Positions 18,703 through 26,284 of a stretch of 64,000 nt of DNA are shown piece by piece. Every line of letters begins with the position of its first letter. Within the stretch, counting starts at the first letter, position 1. Under the pieces are notes generated by a model. It had not been told where the DNA came from. It saw nothing but the letters and a program-made list of their open reading frames with translations, and did no database searches. The stretch lies in assembly GCA_031119475.1 (NCBI GenBank), contig JAVHXV010000001.1:1-64000 (forward strand). Reading direction: 5' to 3'. The DNA is from Pedobacter sp. GTDB lineage: Bacteria > Bacteroidota > Bacteroidia > Sphingobacteriales > Sphingobacteriaceae. A program made the translations under genes and the position numbers.

Positions 18703-19892
18703 ATCGGAAGGGAAACAAAAAACGACGCGCCTTGATTTCGGCCTTTGCTTTCTGCCCAAACATTTCCCTTGTGTAGCTCAATCAGCATCTTTACGATCGA
18801 TAATCCAAGTCCGTTGGCGTGCTCACGTCCTGTAGGAACAGCGCTCAACTTGGCAAACTTCTTAAATAACTGTGGCATATCTTCATCAGTCAATCCCTGT
18901 CCTTGGTCTTTAAATTCAATGGTCAAGGATTTTTCATCTGTGGTTACACTGATGGAAACCGTTGTGTTTTGATGGGCATATTTTAGGGCGTTGCTCAACA
19001 GGTTTTCAAATGCTTCCAGCAGCCTTTTGTCGTCGGCCAAAATGGTTTTAGCGTAAGTACAGGAAATTGCGATCTCTTGTTGTTTTTGTGCCGCAATCAG
19101 TTCAAAGTTCTTTTTGCACTGCACAAGCAATTGATGGATGTCTACTTCCTGTACGTTTAACCTAAAGCTGCCATTTTCTAACTGGGAACTATCGAGCAGG
19201 TTATTCAAGCTATTTAATACGCCATCCGCCGATTTTTTGATGCGATCAGCAAAGCTGGAAACAATTTTGGCGTCATCGGCTTTTTTCTTGATGAGTTCAG
19301 CTGAAAGGGAGATTGTAGTGTTCGGGTTTTTAAGGTCGTGCACCACACGGTTCATTATGTCGGTCTGTGCGCGAATGGCCTTCCTCGTAGCCAAATGCTG
19401 CTCCAATTCATCCATTACGATTGATGAAAGGGTCTTGAGCATATTGAGCTGTTTTTCGGTCACCGTTTTGGGCGAGGTGTCAAGAACACAAACCGTACCC
19501 AATGCCAGTCCTTCCGGTGTACGCAGCGGGGCACCCGCATAAAATTTCACCCCATTTTCATTCACGAATTTATTTTGCAGCAGTTCAGGAACGGCCATCA
19601 TATTCTCAAAAATTGTAATGTCCGGATTTTGGATGGCCATTGCGCAAAAACTGTCTTTGCGTTCAATTTCTGTGGCGCTCAGTGGACTGATGTTTGATTT
19701 AAAGAAAGTCCGGTCTTGGTCTACGAAAGTGACCTGTGCAATTGGGGTATCGAAAATCTGTGCGGCAAGTAGGGCAATCTTATCAAAAGCATTATCAGGT
19801 GGCGTATCTAAAATATCATACGTCCAAAGTTTGGCAAGTCTTTCCTGATCGTTTTTGGGAATAAGCGTTTTTGGAACGGGAGAGTTTCTCAT
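18699..19892 (-). CDS. GAF-domain sensor histidine kinase
   Basis: The 397-residue soluble kinase has an N-terminal GAF domain (about 25-165), then a HisKA-like region with VVHDLKNPNTTISL (His185), then HATPase_c with GLGLSIVKML. No membrane segment is visible, so it senses a cytosolic signal, such as a small ligand. The GAF domain belongs to the group often seen in Bacteroidota and cyanobacterial kinases. It is convergent with the membrane kinase, overlapping by 4 bp. Its promoter must lie in the extremely AT-rich 19.9-20.2 kb spacer. Confidence 0.9.
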   Translation of the reverse strand: MRNSPVPKTLIPKNDQERLAKLWTYDILDTPPDNAFDKIALLAAQIFDTPIAQVTFVDQDRTFFKSNISPLSATEIERKDSFCAMAIQNPDITIFENMMAVPELLQNKFVNENGVKFYAGAPLRTPEGLALGTVCVLDTSPKTVTEKQLNMLKTLSSIVMDELEQHLATRKAIRAQTDIMNRVVHDLKNPNTTISLSAELIKKKADDAKIVSSFADRIKKSADGVLNSLNNLLDSSQLENGSFRLNVQEVDIHQLLVQCKKNFELIAAQKQQEIAISCTYAKTILADDKRLLEAFENLLSNALKYAHQNTTVSISVTTDEKSLTIEFKDQGQGLTDEDMPQLFKKFAKLSAVPTGREHANGLGLSIVKMLIELHKGNVWAESKGRNQGASFFVSLPI

Positions 19893-20193
19893 AAGGTCCC
19901 TAAAGCTAGAAATTAAATAATTAAGAAAAAAATAACTTCATTTCAATAATTTGTTGCTCTTTTTGAATTTTATTGCATTATTTTTTCGAATAAATCGATA
20001 AAAAAAAGTAAAAAATTGTTTTCTATTTAAATAATTCGCATTATATTCATAATATTTCAAGTTATTTATAGTTTTTTGTCAAAAATGGTTCATATTATTA
20101 TTAATAAAATCATTTAAAATGATAATTATAAATGTTTTTTTTAGCTTTTTATTCAAATTCTATGAAATATTTCATTTTTTTAACAAAAAATAG

Positions 20194-20224
20194 TTGTATT
20201 TAATTAAATATTGATGTATATTTG
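20194..20224 (+). promoter_or_regulatory. Bacteroidota-type promoter of orphan transcript
   Basis: TTG at 20194-20196, a 20-bp spacer and TATATTTG at 20217-20224 match the TTG-N19/20-TAnnTTTG consensus exactly. A second TATATTTG lies at 20249-20256. No coding gene follows on the plus strand before the terminators. Confidence 0.65.
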
Positions 20225-20229
20225 TAGTG

Positions 20230-20294
20230 TTCATACAAAAAGTACATTTATATTTGGTTTGATTAAAGCTCTGGTTGGATGGCCAGAGCTTTTT
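20230..20294 (+). ncRNA. candidate short non-coding transcript
   Basis: Downstream of the consensus promoter, about 65 nt end in a strong intrinsic terminator: AGCTCTGG (20267-20274) and CCAGAGCT (20283-20290) with an 8-base loop and a T-run. No coding frame of useful length is present. Readthrough would end at a second terminator at 20361-20389, giving a transcript near 160 nt. Family unknown. Confidence 0.4.
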
Positions 20295-20360
20295 CATAGC
20301 TAAAAATAATTGATGTGCGCCTTAGATTTACTTTTAAACCTAAACCAAACAAATAGTAGA

Positions 20361-20389
20361 GGTCAATTGATTTCAATTGGCCTTTTTTT
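20361..20389 (+). terminator. intrinsic terminator, second of tandem pair
   Basis: GGTCAATTG (20361-20369) pairs with CAATTGGCC (20374-20382) with a 4-base loop, followed by seven T. It has no upstream protein gene on this strand. Confidence 0.7.
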
Positions 20390-20414
20390 ATGAAAAAATC
20401 TTTCCGTTAAGCGC

Positions 20415-20444
20415 AAAAAAAAAACCAGCCGAATTTTGACTGGT
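20415..20444 (-). terminator. intrinsic terminator of sucC
   Basis: On the minus strand ACCAG...CTGGT (20444 to 20424) is followed by ten T (20424-20415). It lies 63 bp after the sucC stop. Confidence 0.7.
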
Positions 20445-20506
20445 CTTTTATATGATGCTTTCCGTTCTAAGTTTTGCTTTACGCCAAACGCATAGCGCTT
20501 TCAGCC

Positions 20507-21697
20507 CTACGCCAATACCTTCGTTACCAAATCAGCAGCTTCTTTCAAAGCAATTGCAGAATATACTTTCAGTCCTGATTCGTCGATCAATTTTTTTGCT
20601 TCTTCGGCATTTGTGCCTTGTAGGCGGCAGATGATCGGCACTGGTACGTTTCCAATTTCTTTATAGGCATCGATTACACCCTGCGCTACACGGTCACAAC
20701 GTACAATACCACCAAAAATGTTGATGAAGATGGCCTTTACATTCGGATCTTTCAAAATGATGTTGAAGCCAGCCTTAACGGTTGTGGCGTTTGCGGTTCC
20801 ACCTACGTCAAGGAAGTTGGCAGGCTCGCCACCGGCCAGTTTAATGATGTCCATGGTGGCCATGGCCAATCCAGCTCCATTTACCATACAGCCAACGTTT
20901 CCGTCTAGCTTTACATAGTTGAGGTTACTTTCGCTTGCCTCTACATCTGTAGGATCTTCTTCTAGCTTATCGCGCATCGCCGCATAATCAGGATGACGGA
21001 ACAATGCATTTTCGTCTAGGTCAACTTTGGCATCAACCGCAATGATCTTGTCATCACTGGTTTTCAAAACCGGATTGATCTCAAACATAGAAGAATCGGT
21101 AGAGTCATAAGCTTTATAAAGTGCACTTACAAATTTCACCATTTCTTTAAAGGCATTTCCGCTTAAGCCCAGGTTAAACGCGATCTTACGTGCCTGGAAG
21201 CCCTGAAGGCCAACTTTAGGATCAATGGTCTCTTTAAAAATCAGGTGCGGTGTGTGCTCGGCTACTTCTTCAATGTCCATTCCACCTTCGGTGCTGTACA
21301 TGATGATGTTTTTTCCGTTGGCACGGTCTAACAATACACTGATGTAAAATTCTTTCGTTTCAGACGCTCCAGGATAATATACATCTTGTGCAATCAATAC
21401 TTTATGTACCTTTTTACCTTCGGCACCGGTCTGGGGAGTTACCAATTGCATGCCCAAAATATCGCCTGCTCTTTGTTGTACCTCATCAAGGTTCTTAGCC
21501 AATTTTACACCTCCGCCCTTGCCTCTTCCACCGGCGTGGATCTGGGCCTTCACCACTACCCAATCAGAGTTGTAATCGGTTTTCATTTTTTTCGCCGCTT
21601 CGACAGCTTGGTCAACAGTTTCAGCTACAATGCCTTCCTGCACTGCAACGCCAAAACTCTTCAAAATTTGCTTACCTTGATATTCGTGAATATTCAT
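20507..21697 (-). CDS. sucC: succinyl-CoA synthetase (ADP-forming) beta subunit
   Basis: The 396-residue protein has an N-terminal ATP-grasp domain beginning [17 protein letters not shown], with the nucleotide region [19 protein letters not shown] at about 47-65, and a C-terminal CoA-ligase domain with [10 protein letters not shown], the dimer/CoA region. It forms succinyl-CoA or substrate-level ATP in the TCA cycle with the alpha subunit. sucD is not adjacent, so the two subunits are encoded apart, which is common in this phylum. A terminator follows. Confidence 0.96.
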   Translation of the reverse strand: MNIHEYQGKQILKSFGVAVQEGIVAETVDQAVEAAKKMKTDYNSDWVVVKAQIHAGGRGKGGGVKLAKNLDEVQQRAGDILGMQLVTPQTGAEGKKVHKVLIAQDVYYPGASETKEFYISVLLDRANGKNIIMYSTEGGMDIEEVAEHTPHLIFKETIDPKVGLQGFQARKIAFNLGLSGNAFKEMVKFVSALYKAYDSTDSSMFEINPVLKTSDDKIIAVDAKVDLDENALFRHPDYAAMRDKLEEDPTDVEASESNLNYVKLDGNVGCMVNGAGLAMATMDIIKLAGGEPANFLDVGGTANATTVKAGFNIILKDPNVKAIFINIFGGIVRCDRVAQGVIDAYKEIGNVPVPIICRLQGTNAEEAKKLIDESGLKVYSAIALKEAADLVTKVLA

Positions 21698-21871
21698 CTG
21701 TTATAAAATTTTTGTCTTTAAGTCAGATCGAGCTTCCGCAGATTAAATACCGATATTAATCCGGTCGTGTCCATGCTCAAAAAATCTGCTCAAATCTACA
21801 ATTTCCAATGCGTTATACAAAGTGGAATACGAATAAATTATAGCATGGTAGAATGCATAGTGTATTGTGCT

Positions 21872-22327
21872 TTAGGTACGGCTTTGTGCCACGCTCACCA
21901 CCCTGCCATTTTTGAAAGTGACGATCAGGATATCGGGATCGATATTTGCAATCCCAGGCACAAATCCCAAGTCATAAATCCATACCTCCTGATGCTGTTG
22001 CGCCGAATCACCTAAAAGGGCGTTGACCTGTGCCTTTGATTTCCCGATCAGCAATTTGCTATTCATCAAATCTTTACTTAATTCATAACGCTGTTCGGGA
22101 TATGCTTTCCAACGTATCCTGTCAAAGTCCCTATCGGGATAATAGGTGAGGAACATAAAAAATGAGCCGACAATAAGTATATAAACCAATGGTGTTCCGA
22201 TTAGGGTGAGTGCCCAGATGGTACATTTCCTTTTGATCGGATTACTGATTTTTTTTAGCAGCCTGCTCCATAAAAAGTAGCTGCATATGCCAATCATGAA
22301 TAATATGACATAGACTTCGGTTCCCAT
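21872..22327 (-). CDS. small membrane protein with SmpA/BamE-like tail
   Basis: The 151-residue protein has two N-terminal membrane segments (about 4-20 and 36-62). The soluble C-terminal part, LIGKSKAQVNALLGDSAQQ...VWIYDLG, resembles the SmpA/OmlA/BamE fold, in which an L-x-G-x-[ST]-x-x-x-V-x-x-x-L-G motif starts the domain. Function unknown. It follows the ferritin-like gene by 23 bp on the same strand and may be the last gene of that operon. Confidence 0.7.
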   Translation of the reverse strand: MGTEVYVILFMIGICSYFLWSRLLKKISNPIKRKCTIWALTLIGTPLVYILIVGSFFMFLTYYPDRDFDRIRWKAYPEQRYELSKDLMNSKLLIGKSKAQVNALLGDSAQQHQEVWIYDLGFVPGIANIDPDILIVTFKNGRVVSVAQSRT

Positions 22328-22350
22328 AACGCTAAATATTTACAAGGACA

Positions 22351-23103
22351 TCATACCTGCACAGACTTGGACAAAATTACATCCTTCACCTGATCGGGCT
22401 TCAATTTTTTGATCGTTTTTCTAAATTTCAGGTTCATCTTGTACAGATAGCCACTAAACTGCAGGTTTCCGGCTTTGAATAACCTGCGGTGTGCCAGCCA
22501 GACTACCATTGTGGTCGAAAAATAAAAACAGGTGTAGGCATGGTAGGCGACAAACCTCCAAACGGGATTTTTATGTCTGTAGATCAGACTGAGCCTTTCA
22601 GTCTGAAAAGTAATGTGGGCCGCCTCATCGATCAGGATATCAGTACAGATCTGTTTCAGTAAACTACAGTTTGTCGCTTCTTTTAGACATTGATAAAATA
22701 GTTGTGCTGCACTTTCGACCGTAATCACCGCAATGGTCCAAAATTCCATCTGCCTGTTGAGGCCCCGGAATTTTCTGAAAAGGCTGTCCCCCCAATTTTT
22801 TTTGATCCTCTCTTCACCAATCACATCCAGGTATTTGCCCAGATTTTCACCATGTTTCTGTTCTTCTTGGATAAACAGCCTGATGGCCGCTATATAATCA
22901 GGATCGTTGAGCTGTTTCGCATGTTTGGTTGCCGCACTGATCAGGTTGGCCCCGTCAGAGGTTTCGCCCAGTTGCCAGGCTTGCAGTGATTTCAGGATTT
23001 CCCTTTTTTCTTCTGTAGTGAGCATGGGATGGATTGACCAGTCGATCCTTTTTTTGGTCAGGTTTTGGGAAAAGTAATTGATCCAGTAAGAAGAGTTGTG
23101 CAT
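22351..23103 (-). CDS. ferritin-like di-iron domain protein
   Basis: The 250-residue helical protein shows spaced iron-ligand motifs of a ferritin-like four-helix bundle: EEQKHG at about 77-82, ESAAQ at about 130, and DEAAHITFQTE at about 155-165. It looks like a di-iron oxidase, oxygenase or iron-handling protein, but the substrate is unknown. A hydrophobic segment follows at about 182-205. It starts 11 bp after the stop of the upstream 107-residue membrane protein, whose promoter carries the shared operator, so it is probably under the same control. Confidence 0.75.
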   Translation of the reverse strand: MHNSSYWINYFSQNLTKKRIDWSIHPMLTTEEKREILKSLQAWQLGETSDGANLISAATKHAKQLNDPDYIAAIRLFIQEEQKHGENLGKYLDVIGEERIKKNWGDSLFRKFRGLNRQMEFWTIAVITVESAAQLFYQCLKEATNCSLLKQICTDILIDEAAHITFQTERLSLIYRHKNPVWRFVAYHAYTCFYFSTTMVVWLAHRRLFKAGNLQFSGYLYKMNLKFRKTIKKLKPDQVKDVILSKSVQV

Positions 23104-23114
23104 GGTGTTAGGTT

Positions 23115-23408
23115 TTAATTGATATAATGGAGATAAATAACGACGACAGGGATATTCAGCAACATCAGGCCGATCGCCAATAAAGTTTTCAGCCTCGGTT
23201 CCTTGCCAAGTATCAGGCTCAGGAAAAGGACCAACAATACAATGGTGTTGAGTATCGCGGCCATGATCACATATAGCAGGCCCAGTGGTAAGATGAAATC
23301 GATTTCCGAGACGATATAGGCCAAAAATAGGATAGACCCGATCAGGAACGAATATTTGGCGCAGGATACGCCAAATGCAGCAGTGGGGGAAGTGTTAAAT
23401 GAATTCAT
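23115..23408 (-). CDS. small integral membrane protein
   Basis: From the ATG at 23408 the protein is 97 residues (MNSFNTSPTAAFGV...) with three predicted membrane segments. The longer frame from 23438 would read through the operator, so the internal start is preferred. I recognise no family. It is the first gene of a probable operon with the ferritin-like and SmpA-like genes. Confidence 0.65.
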   Translation of the reverse strand: MNSFNTSPTAAFGVSCAKYSFLIGSILFLAYIVSEIDFILPLGLLYVIMAAILNTIVLLVLFLSLILGKEPRLKTLLAIGLMLLNIPVVVIYLHYIN

Positions 23409-23417
23409 AACTATGAC

Positions 23418-23440
23418 GTAAAGTACTTTGAAATACAAAG
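23418..23440. promoter_or_regulatory. operator candidate, copy 1
   Basis: A 23-bp element begins GTAAAGTACTTTG, then AAA, then TACAAAG. It contains the dyad TACTTTG-AAATA-CAAAGTA (extending 2 bp beyond the element). It ends 10 bp upstream of the start codon of the 97-residue protein. It matches copy 2 at 24394-24416 at 19 of 23 positions. Confidence 0.65.
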
Positions 23441-23457
23441 TATATGTGTAAAAAAAA

Positions 23458-23754
23458 TTAGATGCCTTTGATCATTTTTTCTAGTGCATCCAGGTGTAAT
23501 TTAAAAGCCTGTTTGCCCAATTCGGTAATCGAATAGGTGGTATTGGTCTTTTTGCCAATGAAAGCTTTCTGTACTTTGAGGAATTCAACCTGTTCCAGGG
23601 TGTTGAGGTGCGAGGCCAGGTTGCCATCGGTAAGGTCGAGCATTTGTTTGAGCTCATTAAAGCTCACGCTATCGTTAACGATCAAAATTGACATCACGCC
23701 GAGCCTGATCCTGCTGTCAAAGATTTTATTAAGGGCGGCTATCGGGTTTTTCAT
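23458..23754 (-). CDS. winged-helix transcriptional regulator
   Basis: The 98-residue protein is a stand-alone winged helix of the HTH_34/ArsR-MarR-like type. Helix-turn-helix and wing lie in SFNELKQMLDLTDGNLASHLNTLEQVEFLKVQKAF...NTTYSITELGKQAF (about 30-83). It starts 2 bp after the stop of the upstream membrane protein, so the two are translationally coupled. In Bacteroidota such regulators are often paired with a membrane partner. It is the obvious candidate to bind the duplicated 23-bp element, including the copy at its own operon promoter. Confidence 0.85.
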   Translation of the reverse strand: MKNPIAALNKIFDSRIRLGVMSILIVNDSVSFNELKQMLDLTDGNLASHLNTLEQVEFLKVQKAFIGKKTNTTYSITELGKQAFKLHLDALEKMIKGI

Positions 23755-23756
23755 CG

Positions 23757-24392
23757 TTATTTTACCCTCTCATATTTAAAGTACATGATCAGGCCATAAA
23801 GGATATGGAGGATACCAAATCCGAAGGCCCAAAAATACAAGCCGTATCCGATATTAAAAAGCGAAATCAATCCTAAAATAATTTCACAGATGCCAAGAAA
23901 CCTAATGTCACTATACGTGTATTTGCCCGCATTGAGCAGTGCCAGACCATAAAAAAGTAGGCAAGAGGGCGCAATCAGGCCGTATGAGCCAAGTTGATTG
24001 TACAGGAGTGCCAGGATAAAAACGCCTCCCGTTAAAAGCGGGATGGCCAGATTGATCAACAGGTTCTTCGCCGTTTTGTCCCATATCGGCAGGTTTTTCT
24101 TTCTGCTCTGCCTCATGGTAAATAAGGTTGCGCCAAAAAGGGCCACCATGAAAGTAACAGCGCCAAGCAACATGATATTGCCCTCAATGAGGCTATTGCC
24201 TATGCCAGAATAAGGATCAGCTCCATCCTTGGCATATTCAGCGAGCAGGCCATGGGCAAAATAGGCACTAACCAGTGCTGTAACCCCGGCAAATATGCCA
24301 GATAGACCACTTAATGAAATAAATCTAGACGAACGGTCCATCATTTTCCTGATGTCGTTCAAAGCATTTAATTGTTCCTGTTGATTACTCAT
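23757..24392 (-). CDS. polytopic membrane protein paired with regulator
   Basis: The 211-residue protein has a short cytosolic N-terminus and about six membrane segments. No catalytic motif is seen. Proteins of this kind commonly precede HTH_34 regulators in Bacteroidota and may modulate them, but that is inference. Its ATG (24390-24392) directly abuts operator copy 2, so a bound repressor would block both initiation of transcription and the start region. Co-transcribed with the regulator (2-bp gap). Confidence 0.75.
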   Translation of the reverse strand: MSNQQEQLNALNDIRKMMDRSSRFISLSGLSGIFAGVTALVSAYFAHGLLAEYAKDGADPYSGIGNSLIEGNIMLLGAVTFMVALFGATLFTMRQSRKKNLPIWDKTAKNLLINLAIPLLTGGVFILALLYNQLGSYGLIAPSCLLFYGLALLNAGKYTYSDIRFLGICEIILGLISLFNIGYGLYFWAFGFGILHILYGLIMYFKYERVK

Positions 24393-24393
24393 T

Positions 24394-24416
24394 GTAAAGC
24401 ACTTTGTTTTACAAAG
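24394..24416. promoter_or_regulatory. operator candidate, copy 2
   Basis: GTAAAGCACTTTG-TTT-TACAAAG differs from copy 1 only at base 7 and the three central bases. On the minus strand it overlaps a good -7 box, TAGCTTTG, and lies one base from the start codon of the 211-residue membrane protein. Confidence 0.65.
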
Positions 24417-24495
24417 CTATATATTGTTTTGGGTTTTGCAAATTTAATTGACGAATTAACAAATCCCCTAATCAAACATTGTTTAACTTTGCATT

Positions 24496-25146
24496 ATGCT
24501 AAAAGCAACAGGTATAAAAAAGGCCTACGGGAACCTGCACATCTTAAAAGGGGTAGACTTTGAAGTGGCCCAGGGTGAAATTGTAAGTATTGTCGGCGCA
24601 TCGGGCGCTGGAAAGAGTACATTGCTGCACATATTGGGTACATTGGATCGACCAGATGAAGGTACGGTCGAACTCAAGGGAACACACGTCCATCAGCTTG
24701 TTGGCGAGAACCTCAGCATTTTTAGAAACCAGAATATCGGATTTATCTTTCAGTTCCATCACCTCCTGCCAGAATTTACGGCGCTCGAAAATATCTGTAT
24801 CCCTGCATTTATCGGAAAAAAGAGTAAAAAGGAGGCCGAAAAACGGGCGATAGCACTGCTGGACTTGTTGGGCCTATCGCACCGCGCATCGCACAAGCCC
24901 AATGAACTCTCGGGGGGCGAGCAGCAGCGCATTGCCGTAGCACGGGCCCTGATCAACGAGCCCGCGATTATTTTGGCAGATGAACCTTCGGGAAACCTGG
25001 ATTCGGCCAACGCCAAAGCCCTGCACCAATTGTTCGTAGACCTGCGCAACAACTTTAAACAGACCTTCGTCGTCGTTACACATAATGAAGACCTGGCCAC
25101 CATGAGCGACCGTGTAGTCACCATGAAAGACGGATATATTATTTAA
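24496..25146 (+). CDS. ABC transporter ATP-binding protein (LolD-like)
   Basis: The 216-residue ATPase has a Walker [10 protein letters not shown] at residues 34-42, the signature LSGGEQQR at about 139, Walker B AIILADEP and the D-loop. Length and the [18 protein letters not shown] start fit the MacB/LolD subfamily, which powers lipoprotein release or related export. No permease gene is adjacent, so the partner must be elsewhere. A -7 box TAACTTTG lies at 24484-24491. The next two genes follow at 5 and 2 bp. Confidence 0.9.
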   Translation: MLKATGIKKAYGNLHILKGVDFEVAQGEIVSIVGASGAGKSTLLHILGTLDRPDEGTVELKGTHVHQLVGENLSIFRNQNIGFIFQFHHLLPEFTALENICIPAFIGKKSKKEAEKRAIALLDLLGLSHRASHKPNELSGGEQQRIAVARALINEPAIILADEPSGNLDSANAKALHQLFVDLRNNFKQTFVVVTHNEDLATMSDRVVTMKDGYII

Positions 25147-25151
25147 TTAGC

Positions 25152-25646
25152 TTGAAAATTTTAATTACAGGAGGCAGATCGGCCAAGGCCATCAAACTGA
25201 TGAAGGCTTTTAGTGGATGGGAAATCATCATGGCCGACTACGGCGATATGCCCACCTTGGCTTCCGCAAATTATCAATTGCTTTCCCTCGGAGATATAAA
25301 CGAAGAATCGATTGCACACCTGCTGCTCACGCATTGCCTGGATCAACAGGTCGATGTCCTATTGCCGCTCCATCGCTTCGAGATCGAACCTTTAATAAAA
25401 GCAGACATCCTTTTCGAAGAATTTAACGTAAGTATATGTGCACCGGATCGGAACTCCTATCTTGATTACCTGTTGCCTGCACAAAATCCCAAAAAGGATT
25501 GGGCCATCTTCAATCAAGGTGAGTTGGTCTACTGTACTATGCCCAATGCTGCCCTCGACCAGTTGGGTACGGAAAATAGATGGAATGGTGCTTTTGAAAT
25601 GGAAAATTTGGACGGAGAATGGAAACTGAATTTAATGCTCATCTAA
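25152..25646 (+). CDS. ATP-grasp N-terminal-domain-like protein without ATP-grasp core
   Basis: The 164-residue protein uses a TTG start (MKILITGGRSAKAIKLMKAF). The first 100 residues look like the Rossmann-like pre-ATP-grasp domain of carbamoyl-phosphate-synthase-like ligases: a GGR nucleotide loop at residues 7-9, then DVLLPLHRFEIEPL. The ATP-grasp catalytic domain that should follow is missing; the protein ends in a short non-conserved tail. It starts 5 bp after lolD and ends 2 bp before the HAD-like gene. The function is unknown and the family call is moderate. Confidence 0.65.
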   Translation: MKILITGGRSAKAIKLMKAFSGWEIIMADYGDMPTLASANYQLLSLGDINEESIAHLLLTHCLDQQVDVLLPLHRFEIEPLIKADILFEEFNVSICAPDRNSYLDYLLPAQNPKKDWAIFNQGELVYCTMPNAALDQLGTENRWNGAFEMENLDGEWKLNLMLI

Positions 25647-25648
25647 CA

Positions 25649-26254
25649 ATGTCGATCGAAAAGCTTATCGCAACCAAAAAAGCAGTGGTTTTCGGATTGG
25701 ACAATGTACTCTATCCCGAAAAGGATTACCTGCTGCAGGTCTATTACCTGTTTTCAGAATTCATGGCCTATACACTCCAGCTAGATGCCAAATCGATGAT
25801 TGCATTTATGCAGGAAGAATTTGCACAGTCTGGAAGTGATCAGCTATTTGCCAAAACTGCTGCCCAATTCGACATCCCCCTAAATTTTGAAGCCAATTTC
25901 GAGCGTCTGCATCAAAATGCAAGACTGCCGCTCAAATTGTTGCTCTATAAAAAGGTGCTGGAACTGCTGCAGGATCTCGTGGTTGACCGCAAGCAAATTT
26001 TCCTTTTGGTTGATGGAAATCCGGAGCAGCAGCTGAACAAAATCAGGCAGATGGAATGGCATGGAATTGAACCTTACCTAAAAGTTTATTTTACGGAAGA
26101 ATTTTCTGCCAAACCTTCCCCAGAAAGTTTTATATTTATACTGGAAAATAACGAGTTAGCAAAAGCGGATATGCTTTTGGTAGGCCATAGCAAAGCTGAT
26201 GAAAACTTTGCCAAAAATGTCGGTGTAGATTATTTGTCCCTTGATGAAATATGA
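25649..26254 (+). CDS. HAD-like protein with degenerate catalytic motifs
   Basis: From the ATG at 25649 the protein is 201 residues. It follows the HAD layout: motif I at VVFGLDNVLYPE (residues 14-25), motif III at KPSPESF and motif IV at VGHSKADENFAKNVG. The nucleophile Asp of motif I is Gly (FGLDN in place of FDLDN) and the GDS of motif IV is GHS. Loss of both suggests a non-catalytic HAD, perhaps a binding or scaffold protein. An upstream ATG at 25619 would overlap the preceding gene and is less likely. Confidence 0.75.
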   Translation: MSIEKLIATKKAVVFGLDNVLYPEKDYLLQVYYLFSEFMAYTLQLDAKSMIAFMQEEFAQSGSDQLFAKTAAQFDIPLNFEANFERLHQNARLPLKLLLYKKVLELLQDLVVDRKQIFLLVDGNPEQQLNKIRQMEWHGIEPYLKVYFTEEFSAKPSPESFIFILENNELAKADMLLVGHSKADENFAKNVGVDYLSLDEI

Positions 26255-26284
26255 TGACGGTTTTACCGTTAAGTAGTAGCACTA

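Larger units (their letters stand above)
19893..20506. other. AT-rich spacer with orphan promoter and terminators
   Basis: This 614-bp gap has no protein gene. The stretch 19917-20230 is exceptionally A+T-rich, with long A and T runs. From 20194 a good promoter and two consecutive intrinsic terminators on the plus strand follow (listed separately), and then the minus-strand terminator of sucC. Confidence 0.8.
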
